From contig CAWDGV010000008.1 in assembly GCA_963801985.1 (NCBI GenBank), positions 1 through 64,000 of the forward strand: a stretch of DNA of 64,000 bases, read 5' to 3'. Position 1 is the stretch's first letter. Each line of letters opens with the position of its first letter. The position numbers and the translations under genes are program-made. This document shows, in pieces, positions 54,972 through 62,494 of this stretch. The DNA comes from JABDQZ01 sp963801985 (GTDB lineage Bacteria; Pseudomonadota; Gammaproteobacteria; Chromatiales; Chromatiaceae). The notes below the pieces were generated by a model, which saw only the letters and a program-made list of their open reading frames with translations, was not told where the DNA came from and did no database searches.

Positions 54972-57482
54972 ATGAGCGCAATAACCGCCAGGGTTAGTCG
55001 AAATGCACCCAGTCTGCGTACCCGCTATATCAGTCTGACCGTTTTAGTTGGACTGGTCATTATTGCAATTGTTGCCTTTTTTTACCGAGATGTGATTACA
55101 ACCAAGCATGCGGTATCTGCAGCTTTTGTCGATTCAAACCAGGAACGAAACGAAATCGATAACCTTCGCACTAACATGTTGAAGCTCTATCGAAATATTG
55201 ATTTATTTTTACTCGACCCAACCAGGGAAGAAACGACAGAAAATATTAATTTTCTGATTAACGATTCGATTCTCAGTGTATTAAGACTGAGTAACTCTGA
55301 TCATCCTTATCACGTGGATTTGAATGATAAAACTTTGGGTCTCGAGAGTGACCTGGTCCGTTTAAAAGAACAGATTCATTACCTGATTGAAGTCCGTATG
55401 GATGTTAACAGGCAATATCCGGGAATGGCTTTGTCCGCTGAAGGCATGTCACCTCCACAGCAAGCTGTTAGAAGTGGATTAAGTATTCTGATTGAGGAAA
55501 TTGAGACAGGTGAACTTGAGCTGGTTTCAAACGAAATCTACCCACTTTTACTCAAGACTTATACACTCTGGGTCGATGAGATTGCACAGATAAGAATCTA
55601 CCTGGCCAACCGTTTTGCTTCTTTCTCAACAGAAATATTAATTGACCAGGCAAACTCGCTTGATGATTTTCATCAGAAATTTAAAGCTAATCTGCAAATC
55701 ATTGAACAACTTTATCAGAATGAAGACAGTTTTCAGGCCCCATCAGTAATTGAATCAATAAAGAAATCGTCAGCGGAATGGTATGATCTTTTGTTACAGG
55801 TAAGAGAGATCACAGAATCGGGCATGTGGCGAGGTGATACCCATGTACTGCAAACCCGAATAATCCCTTTATCAGACAAAATAACTACGACGATTCAAGG
55901 CATCGATAACCTGATCAGGTTTGAGCAGAATAGTATCAGTGATCGTCAACGGATCAGCAACGAGACGCTTGGAAACCTGGTTATTGCCATTGTTGTTTTA
56001 TTCCTTTTGTTTATCGGGGCTATGCTGATCTCGATCGAATGGATGCTATTCAAACCGATCAAAAATGTTGCCCTGGCTTTGCGTTCCAAGGCCTTTGATA
56101 TTGATCTTCCCCAGCTGGAAGGAGTGAAAACACGTGAAGTGGGTTCCCTGATAGAAGCCTTCCAGGAGATGGATGACGAGGTAACACAGCGTCAGTCGGC
56201 TCTTGAACACCAGGCTTTGCATGATCACCTGACCGGCTTGCCAAATCGTTTCATGTTAAACCAGCGCATTGAATACCAGTTGCTTTCCGCGGAGCGTTCA
56301 GAGCAAAGTTTTACGCTGTTTTTAATGGACCTGGATCATTTCAAGGATATTAATGACACGCTGGGGCATGCAGCTGGTGATATTTTACTGATTGGTGTTT
56401 CGCAGCGCATCAGCGGATTGGTGCGCAAGTCGGATACGGTTGCGCGTCTCGGTGGGGATGAGTTCGCCATACTACTGCCAGATACTGATAAGCAGGCTAG
56501 TTTACAACTGGCGCAATCAGTATCCAGTAGTATCGCTCAGCCCTTTTTGATCAATGATCATAAAGTCAATATTGGCGTCAGTATTGGTATTGTTACTTAT
56601 CCTGGAGATGGCGATGATGCGATGTCGCTGCTACAGCACGCGGATATGGCGATGTACGTCGCCAAGCGCAAGCGTATCGGGTTTGCCCATTATGAAGTCA
56701 ATGAAGACTTTTACAGTACCGAACGTCTGGCACTGATGAATGATTTACAGCATGAGCTGGAAAACAACAAACTTGAGCTTTATTACCAGCCCAAGATCGA
56801 CGCGGATGGCGAATCCATCATTGGTGCCGAAGCATTGTTACGCTGGAATCATAAAAAGTTCGGTTTTATTCCACCGGATAAAGTGGTTGAACTGGCCGAG
56901 CATATTGGCATTATTCACCAGTTGTCGATCTGGGTATTAAACCAGGCCATACAGCAATGCAGTCAGTGGCATCAGCAAGGAAATAAAATTTCGATTTCAG
57001 TCAATTTGTCAGTGCGCGATCTGTCCAATGAAGATCTTTGTAAAGAGATTGCGGCAATGCTGGAAAATAACCAGCTCGAGAGTAAGTACCTGACGCTGGA
57101 GATTACCGAAAGTGTCATGATGGAAAACCTGGCGCTTTCAATCGAATTGCTTAACCGGCTCAGTGGTATGGGTATCAGCATTTCGATTGATGATTTTGGT
57201 ACTGGTTTTTCATCGCTGGCTTACCTGAAAAGATTGCCGGTCAATGAATTAAAAATCGATAAATCTTTTATCATGGACATGGATACCGATCAAAGTGACG
57301 AGGTTATCGTGCAGTCGACAATCAACCTCGGGCACAACCTGGGCCTGAACGTTGTTGCAGAAGGTATTGAAAGTCGCAATGTAATGAACATGGTCAAGGA
57401 GCTTGGCTGTGATCATGTACAGGGTTACTTTTTCAGCAAACCAAAGACCAGCAAGCAGTTTAATGAACTGCTTCAGCGCTAG
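54972..57482 (+). CDS. GGDEF-EAL protein with periplasmic sensor and HAMP
   Basis: The 836-residue protein has a long periplasmic sensor (about 50-335) between two helices, then HAMP. A GGDEF domain follows with VARLGGDEFAILLPD near 500, and an EAL domain with IIGAEALLRWNH near 618 and the DDFGTGFSSLAYLKRLPV loop near 745. Both sites look intact, so either cyclase or phosphodiesterase activity is possible. The ATG at 54972 is preferred; the frame extends 15 bp upstream to a TTG. It follows the kinase after 107 bp. Confidence 0.9.
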   Translation: MSAITARVSRNAPSLRTRYISLTVLVGLVIIAIVAFFYRDVITTKHAVSAAFVDSNQERNEIDNLRTNMLKLYRNIDLFLLDPTREETTENINFLINDSILSVLRLSNSDHPYHVDLNDKTLGLESDLVRLKEQIHYLIEVRMDVNRQYPGMALSAEGMSPPQQAVRSGLSILIEEIETGELELVSNEIYPLLLKTYTLWVDEIAQIRIYLANRFASFSTEILIDQANSLDDFHQKFKANLQIIEQLYQNEDSFQAPSVIESIKKSSAEWYDLLLQVREITESGMWRGDTHVLQTRIIPLSDKITTTIQGIDNLIRFEQNSISDRQRISNETLGNLVIAIVVLFLLFIGAMLISIEWMLFKPIKNVALALRSKAFDIDLPQLEGVKTREVGSLIEAFQEMDDEVTQRQSALEHQALHDHLTGLPNRFMLNQRIEYQLLSAERSEQSFTLFLMDLDHFKDINDTLGHAAGDILLIGVSQRISGLVRKSDTVARLGGDEFAILLPDTDKQASLQLAQSVSSSIAQPFLINDHKVNIGVSIGIVTYPGDGDDAMSLLQHADMAMYVAKRKRIGFAHYEVNEDFYSTERLALMNDLQHELENNKLELYYQPKIDADGESIIGAEALLRWNHKKFGFIPPDKVVELAEHIGIIHQLSIWVLNQAIQQCSQWHQQGNKISISVNLSVRDLSNEDLCKEIAAMLENNQLESKYLTLEITESVMMENLALSIELLNRLSGMGISISIDDFGTGFSSLAYLKRLPVNELKIDKSFIMDMDTDQSDEVIVQSTINLGHNLGLNVVAEGIESRNVMNMVKELGCDHVQGYFFSKPKTSKQFNELLQR

Positions 57483-57726
57483 TGATTGGAAAATCGTGAA
57501 AATAAAAAAGCCCTGAGATGCATCAATCCTATGCCTTCCATAGTAAAGAGGCATCACTGATTAACAATAAACCTCCAATGATGCCTAATCAGGCCAGACA
57601 ATGTAACGCGCAATTGAGTTTTGTCATGTAAAAGATATGTTAGATATACAACCGAATGAGATGAATTGATACTCTGTATGAAAGAAAACTACTTTCTTCG
57701 GATAAATTAAAATTTGGAGTATAAAC

Positions 57727-58281
57727 ATGAGTTTGTTTGAAACCATTTTAAATGCGCAGAACGGAGGTGTTGTGCGCCAGATGGCCAACAACTTTCAGCT
57801 TGATGAAAGCCAGGCCAAGTCAGCCATTGGCGCTTTGATTCCCGCCCTGACACAGGGAATAGGTCAAAATGCCAGTAATGCTCAGGGGCTGGATAGTCTT
57901 ATTGGTGCGCTGAGCCGTGGTGATCATGGCAAGTACCTTGAAGATCCAGAGATGTTGACTGAGCCGGCAGCTGTGGAGGAGGGTAACAAGATTCTGGGTC
58001 ATGTTTTGGGTAGCAAAGATGCCAGTCGTCAGGTGGCTTCAGATGCAGCTGAAAAGAGCGGTGTAGATAACAGTATTTTAAAAAAGATGCTGCCGATGCT
58101 GGCGAGCATGGCGATGGGGGCCATGGCAAATAAGGGCTTTGGCAATACCTCTGAAATAAACCAGCTGTCGGCAGGGCAACAAGATGGTCTGGGTGGCTTA
58201 CTGACAGGTTTCCTTGATGCGGACAAGGACGGTTCGACCCTCGACGATATCATGGGTATGGCTTCAAAATTCTTGCGTTGA
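57727..58281 (+). CDS. DUF937 domain protein
   Basis: The 184-residue protein has a DUF937 helical domain (NFQLDESQAKSAIGALIPAL near 23, GHVLGSKDASRQVASDAAEK near 90) and a calcium-binding-like DADKDGSTLDDIMG near the end. Members are small, soluble and uncharacterised. TTGGAGTATAAAC supplies the ribosome site. It is a single gene. Confidence 0.85.
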   Translation: MSLFETILNAQNGGVVRQMANNFQLDESQAKSAIGALIPALTQGIGQNASNAQGLDSLIGALSRGDHGKYLEDPEMLTEPAAVEEGNKILGHVLGSKDASRQVASDAAEKSGVDNSILKKMLPMLASMAMGAMANKGFGNTSEINQLSAGQQDGLGGLLTGFLDADKDGSTLDDIMGMASKFLR

Positions 58282-58330
58282 ATTTATGTAACTTTGTCAG
58301 CGATTCCTTCCCTGGAATCGATGCCAGGGA

Positions 58331-59149
58331 TTAGAGTCTGTTCAGCTCAACCCTTCTGTTCAGGGCTTTACCCTCTGCAGTCTCATTGCTGGCAATAGGC
58401 TGTTCTTCCCCGTAACCTTTGGCAATTAGATTATTAGGATTAACACTTTTAGCAATAAGGTAGTTAACTACACTTTGAGCGCGACGTTGCGATAAGTCTT
58501 TATTGTAGTTGTCATCGCCATCAGTATCGGTATGACCAGCTACTAAAATCTTCAATTGAGGATTTTTTGAAAGCGTATCAGATACCCCGTCAAGGATAGA
58601 TAATGATTTTTCAGTTAACTCATCAGAGTCAGTTTTAAAATTGACTCCGCGAAGAACAATGCGCGCTTGAGCATCGCAGCCGAGTACATCGACTTCCACT
58701 CCAGCAGCGGTATCCGGACATAAATCACTGGTATTGATTACACCGTCTTTGTCATCATCAGCCGGGCCTTTTGGTTGTGCCGGTACTGGCTGAGAAAACT
58801 GTGTCGTTGGATAGCCATAACCGTATGGTGCATAGCCGTAACCATAGTAAGGCCTGTCGTAGCTGTAACCATAACCACGTCCATCACCGTAGCCGTATCC
58901 TTGTCCGTAGTAGTCACCATAGTAATCACCACGCATGTCGGCGTTACCGCGAGCGCGACCACTGAAAGTCATGTTGAAATCACCTTCCATATCGCCAGCA
59001 GCACGACCGTCACCGTAACCACGACCGTAGCCATCGCCATAACCATAACCGTTACCGTAACCATTGCTGTTATACGAACCGTTGTCGTCCCACCATGCTG
59101 AAACCTGGGATGATGCTAAAACAGCAACCAAAGTAATAATTCTCTTCAT
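58331..59149 (-). CDS. OmpA-family protein with a sulfur-globule-like Gly/Tyr-rich N-terminus
   Basis: The 272-residue protein has a signal peptide (MKRIITLVAVLASSQVSAWW). About residues 20-120 are rich in Gly and Tyr, with repeated YGYGDGYG and YAPYGYGYP units around a GDFNMTFSGRARGNA stretch, the pattern of sulfur globule proteins. A single calcium-type repeat (DDDKDGVINTSDLCPDT) precedes a C-terminal OmpA domain: VNFKTDSDELTEKSLSILDG, VAGHTDTDGDDNYNKDLSQR, RRVELNRL. The OmpA part should bind peptidoglycan from the periplasm, so the first part could coat sulfur deposits held there. Confidence 0.82.
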   Translation of the reverse strand: MKRIITLVAVLASSQVSAWWDDNGSYNSNGYGNGYGYGDGYGRGYGDGRAAGDMEGDFNMTFSGRARGNADMRGDYYGDYYGQGYGYGDGRGYGYSYDRPYYGYGYAPYGYGYPTTQFSQPVPAQPKGPADDDKDGVINTSDLCPDTAAGVEVDVLGCDAQARIVLRGVNFKTDSDELTEKSLSILDGVSDTLSKNPQLKILVAGHTDTDGDDNYNKDLSQRRAQSVVNYLIAKSVNPNNLIAKGYGEEQPIASNETAEGKALNRRVELNRL

Positions 59150-59225
59150 ATTGATATCTCCAAAGATAATGATGAAAAACTGCTAAAAAGGTTTAGGAAA
59201 ATTAAAGGCATAGATGCTGGCGAAG

Positions 59226-59262
59226 TATATAAGAACCCGCTTAATAAGCAAGTACTTATATA
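59226..59262. repeat. Inverted repeat upstream of the OmpA-like gene
   Basis: TATATAAG (59226-59233) and CTTATATA (59255-59262) are exact inverted arms; an inner GCTTAATAAGC is also palindromic. It lies 77 bp before the OmpA-like start and may be an operator or a leader stem-loop. The remainder of 59150-59377 shows no gene. Confidence 0.45.
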
Positions 59263-59375
59263 GGTGATGCGGACTATCAGCGTTTATTTGGAGGCAAATT
59301 AACAATCCCCGGCGTAATACAGGATGTCTGCTTAAACAGGGTTGCCGCTATCGGGAAGTTCAAGAGGCAGAAAAT

Positions 59376-59408
59376 GAAAAAACCCGGTTAATCCATAGCC
59401 GGGGTTTG
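59376..59408 (-). terminator. Second terminator downstream of tRNA-Leu
   Basis: On the minus strand an AACCC-CC stem with one bulge and an 11-nt loop is followed by six T. It lies 85 bp beyond the first tRNA terminator. Confidence 0.55.
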
Positions 59409-59492
59409 GGTTTTGCCGTATGTCCTGGTTGGTATTTAGAGTTGCGTCCCTAGCATTTACATCCTGGTAGGTTATTCATCTTTTAAAATAAG

Positions 59493-59523
59493 AAAGGGCT
59501 AACAGAAATTCTGTTAACCCTTT
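59493..59523 (-). terminator. Terminator of tRNA-Leu
   Basis: An AAAGGGTTAACAG stem, with one G-T pair, faces a T-rich run on the minus strand, 13 bp past the tRNA end. Confidence 0.75.
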
Positions 59524-59536
59524 GATATATCAGAAA

Positions 59537-59623
59537 TGGTACCGAGGGGCGGACTTGAACCGCCACGCCCGTGAGGGCAACGGATTTTGAATCCGTCGTG
59601 TCTACCAATTTCACCACCCCGGC
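59537..59623 (-). tRNA. tRNA-Leu, anticodon CAA
   Basis: An 87-nt type II tRNA lies on the minus strand, starting GCCGGGGTGGTGAAATTGGT. The anticodon stem ACGGA/TCCGT holds the loop TTCAAAA, anticodon CAA, reading UUG. The long variable arm (GCCC/GGGC) and T arm (GGCGGTTCAAGTCCGCC) are complete, and CCA is encoded. The acceptor stem has two G-U pairs, including the terminal one. Confidence 0.95.
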
Positions 59624-59690
59624 ATAAACTAAGCGCAGAAGTATAACCGGAATAATAAATCCGGCAAGTCTCGTGTTATTATCGCCCGCC

Positions 59691-60743
59691 ATGAAGTTGT
59701 CTGATTTTCATTATGAGCTGCCACAGGAATTGATTGCGCAGTTTCCGCCTGTAAAAAGAGGCGATAGTCGTTTGCTGTGCCTGGATGGCAACAGTGGTGA
59801 ACTGCGTGACAGTCATTTTTCATCTTTTATTGACTTGCTGCAGCCTGAGGATTTACTGGTATTCAACAATACCCGTGTCATGCCGGCACGCCTGTATGGA
59901 AACAAACAGACTGGTGGCAAGGTCGAAATACTGATCGAGCGCCTGCTGTCTGATACCGAGGCCCTGGCCCATGTGCGTTCCAGTAAATCACCCAAAGCAG
60001 GTGGCCTGATTGAGCTGGATGATGGTTTTGTGGTTCAGGTAAAAGGCAGGCAGGGAGCCTTGTTTTTGCTTGATTCGGGCAAACAGCCTTTTCTGTCCAT
60101 CATGACCTCTGTCGGCCATATGCCGCTGCCGCCCTATATCACCCGGGAAGATAAGCTGGATGATGGCTCTCGCTACCAGACGGTCTACGCAGAAAAGACG
60201 GGTGCTGTCGCGGCTCCAACCGCTGGTCTGCATTTTACTGATGAGATGCTTGAGAAAATTCAGCTTAAGGGTATTCAGACCGCATTTGTCACTTTGCATG
60301 TTGGAGCAGGGACTTTCCAGCCAGTCAGGGTTGATGATCTCGATGAGCATGAGATGCACAAGGAATATGTCGAACTGGGACAGGATGTGGTTGATGCGGT
60401 GCAGGACTGTCGCTCGAGAGGTGGGCGTGTTATTGCCGTGGGAACCACGTCGGTCAGAAGCCTGGAATCTGCAGCCCTGGCAACCGGCAAACTGGCCGTT
60501 TTCTCCGGTGATACGCAATTGTTTATCCGGCCCGGATTTCACTTCAATGTTGTTGATGCCATGCTGACAAATTTTCATCTGCCGGAATCAACCTTGTTAA
60601 TGCTGGTTTCTGCTTTTGCCGGTTACGAAAATATCATGCGAGCTTATCAGCATGCGGTTGAAGAACATTACCGCTTCTTCAGCTATGGCGACGCGATGTG
60701 GTTAACCAGGAAGACTGAGGCTGAGGATTTAAACGATTATTAA
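59691..60743 (+). CDS. queA: S-adenosylmethionine:tRNA ribosyltransferase-isomerase
   Basis: The 350-residue QueA builds epoxyqueuosine on tRNA. It starts MKLSDFHYELPQELIAQFPP with the family's RGDSRLL segment; the upstream in-frame start adds only six residues. Motifs include FNNTRVMPARLYG near 56, APTAGLHFT near 175, and NFHLPESTLLMLVSAFAG near 300. It precedes tgt, the next queuosine enzyme, but a 203-bp gap with a probable antisense RNA lies between. Confidence 0.96.
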   Translation: MKLSDFHYELPQELIAQFPPVKRGDSRLLCLDGNSGELRDSHFSSFIDLLQPEDLLVFNNTRVMPARLYGNKQTGGKVEILIERLLSDTEALAHVRSSKSPKAGGLIELDDGFVVQVKGRQGALFLLDSGKQPFLSIMTSVGHMPLPPYITREDKLDDGSRYQTVYAEKTGAVAAPTAGLHFTDEMLEKIQLKGIQTAFVTLHVGAGTFQPVRVDDLDEHEMHKEYVELGQDVVDAVQDCRSRGGRVIAVGTTSVRSLESAALATGKLAVFSGDTQLFIRPGFHFNVVDAMLTNFHLPESTLLMLVSAFAGYENIMRAYQHAVEEHYRFFSYGDAMWLTRKTEAEDLNDY

Positions 60744-60748
60744 GAAAT

Positions 60749-60822
60749 AAAAAAAGGCGCGGCAGGGGAGCCGCGCCAAGTACCACCAAAGGAGGATGGA
60801 GGATGTGCTGAATAATCAGCAC
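60749..60822 (-). ncRNA. Candidate antisense-side small RNA with CCUCC motifs
   Basis: On the minus strand a promoter-like TTGACA (60857-60852), a 17-nt spacer and GAAAAT lead into a transcript of about 74 nt. It has a 5' hairpin (GTGCTGA/TCAGCAC), then a single-stranded region with two CCUCC motifs 2 nt apart (60802-60791), then an 8-bp GGCGCGGC/GCCGCGCC stem and seven T. The T tract lies on the minus side only, so the hairpin is not the queA terminator. CCUCC matches the Shine-Dalgarno complement, as in C-rich regulatory RNAs. No known family is recognised. Confidence 0.55.
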
Positions 60823-60946
60823 ATAAGAATTTTCTAATAAACCAATGGAGATGTCAACATGATTTTTGACATTTTTGCAACTTCCCAACGGTTGCATAAA
60901 TCTATTGTAAATTATTAATTATATTATATAAATATTTGATAAATAA

Positions 60947-62047
60947 ATGAAATATGCTATCAAGTCGACGTCAGATAATGCGCGTCGGGGAACACTGAGT
61001 TTTGAGCGTGGCAAGATTGAGACACCTGCATTCATGCCGGTCGGGACCTATGGCACGGTAAAAGCAATGACCCCGGAAGAGCTGATGGACTCCGGGGCCG
61101 AAATTATTCTGGGTAATACTTTTCACCTGTGGTTACGCCCGGGTACCGGGATTATTCGCAAACATGGAGACCTGCATGATTTTATGCACTGGGAAAAACC
61201 AATCCTGACAGATTCGGGAGGTTTCCAGGTCTACAGTCTGGGAGCCATGCGTAAAATCAGCGAGCAGGGCGTGGCTTTTCGCTCCCCGGTTGATGGGGCT
61301 AAAGTGTTCATGGGGCCGGAAGAATCCATGCAGGTGCAGCGTGAACTGGGCTCGGATATTGTCATGATTTTTGACGAATGCACGCCTTATCCGGCTACCT
61401 ACGAAGAAGCCAAGATTTCCATGCGGCTATCGTTGCGTTGGGCAGAACGCAGTAAAATGGCACATGGGGATAACCCGTCGGCCCTGTTTGGTATTGTCCA
61501 GGGTGGTGTCTACGAGGAGTTGCGGCAGGAATCCCTGGAAGGACTGCTCCAGATCGGTTTTGACGGCTATGCGGTGGGTGGTTTGTCTGTGGGTGAGCCG
61601 CCTGAGGATCGTTGGCGGGTTTTGGATTTTCTTGCTGATAAGTTACCGGCTGACAAGCCTCATTACCTGATGGGTGTGGGTACGCCGGAAGATATCGTCG
61701 AAGCGGTGCAACGAGGCATCGACATGTTTGATTGCGTCATGCCGACACGCAATGCCCGCAATGGCCACCTGTTTACCCATGAGGGCGTCGTGCGCATCAA
61801 GAATGCGGTGCATGCTGAAGATACCGGTCCACTGGATCCTCACTGTGACTGTTATACCTGTCAGAATTACAGCCGCGCCTATTTGCGCCATCTACACCGT
61901 TGTAACGAGATTCTCGGCGCCAGGTTAATGACCATTCATAACCTGCATTACTACCAGACATTAATGAAAGGTTTGCGAAATGCCATCGAAACGCAGACGC
62001 TGGATGCTTTTGTCAGGGATTTTTATTTGATGAGAGCGGATGGATAG
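60947..62047 (+). CDS. tgt: tRNA-guanine transglycosylase
   Basis: The 366-residue TGT exchanges guanine 34 for preQ1 in queuosine tRNAs. It has the substrate motif ILTDSGGFQVYSLG near 88, the nucleophile Asp in RGIDMFDCVMPTRNA near 265, and the zinc site CDCYTCQNYSRAYLRHL near 300. The ATG follows an AT-rich promoter region. It is followed by yajC and secD, the usual order. Confidence 0.97.
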   Translation: MKYAIKSTSDNARRGTLSFERGKIETPAFMPVGTYGTVKAMTPEELMDSGAEIILGNTFHLWLRPGTGIIRKHGDLHDFMHWEKPILTDSGGFQVYSLGAMRKISEQGVAFRSPVDGAKVFMGPEESMQVQRELGSDIVMIFDECTPYPATYEEAKISMRLSLRWAERSKMAHGDNPSALFGIVQGGVYEELRQESLEGLLQIGFDGYAVGGLSVGEPPEDRWRVLDFLADKLPADKPHYLMGVGTPEDIVEAVQRGIDMFDCVMPTRNARNGHLFTHEGVVRIKNAVHAEDTGPLDPHCDCYTCQNYSRAYLRHLHRCNEILGARLMTIHNLHYYQTLMKGLRNAIETQTLDAFVRDFYLMRADG

Positions 62048-62103
62048 CGGCCAAAATTATGTAATAATCACGCGCTACAAAATTTATCGATAGGAAAACA
62101 ACA

Positions 62104-62442
62104 ATGAGTTTCTTTATTTCAGAAGCAATGGCAGAAGCTCCTGCCGCGGCAGCAGGTGCACAACAGGCAGGCTGGGAAGGTCTGATTTTTCCAATAGGCC
62201 TGGTTATTATTCTTTACTTCTTCATGATCCGCCCACAGATTAAACGCCAGAAAGAGCACAAGGCTCTGATCGGGGCAATTAAAAAGGGCGATGAAGTGCA
62301 GACCATGGGCGGCATGATGGGTAAGATCACTGACCTTGGTGATAATTTCTGCAAACTGGAAATTGCTGAAGGCATCGAGATCAAAGTCAGAAAGTCATCC
62401 ATTGAAGCGGTTATGCCCAAGGGCAGTCTTGATGAACTTTAA
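62104..62442 (+). CDS. yajC: Sec translocon accessory protein YajC
   Basis: The 112-residue protein has one membrane helix (GLIFPIGLVIILYFFMIRPQ, about 26-44) and the RPQIKRQKEHKALIGAIKKGDEV core. Its position between tgt and secD supports YajC of the SecDF-YajC complex. The gene begins 57 bp after tgt. Confidence 0.95.
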   Translation: MSFFISEAMAEAPAAAAGAQQAGWEGLIFPIGLVIILYFFMIRPQIKRQKEHKALIGAIKKGDEVQTMGGMMGKITDLGDNFCKLEIAEGIEIKVRKSSIEAVMPKGSLDEL

Positions 62443-62494
62443 GTTCAAATTTTTATAACAAAAAACACAATTCCCTGAATAGGCATCACTGTCC

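Noticed and set aside
57551..57583. AGGCATCA/TGATGCCT inverted repeat after the GGDEF-EAL gene
   Set aside because: There is no T tract and the loop is long; not enough to call a terminator or operator.
58800..59080. Possible CRISPR-like repeat region
   Set aside because: The repeats are in-frame codon repeats for Gly-Tyr stretches with no constant repeat or spacer length.
58770..59100. Long plus-strand frames opposite the OmpA-like gene
   Set aside because: They are shadows of the Gly/Tyr codon repeats on the other strand and read as low-complexity Thr/Val sequence.
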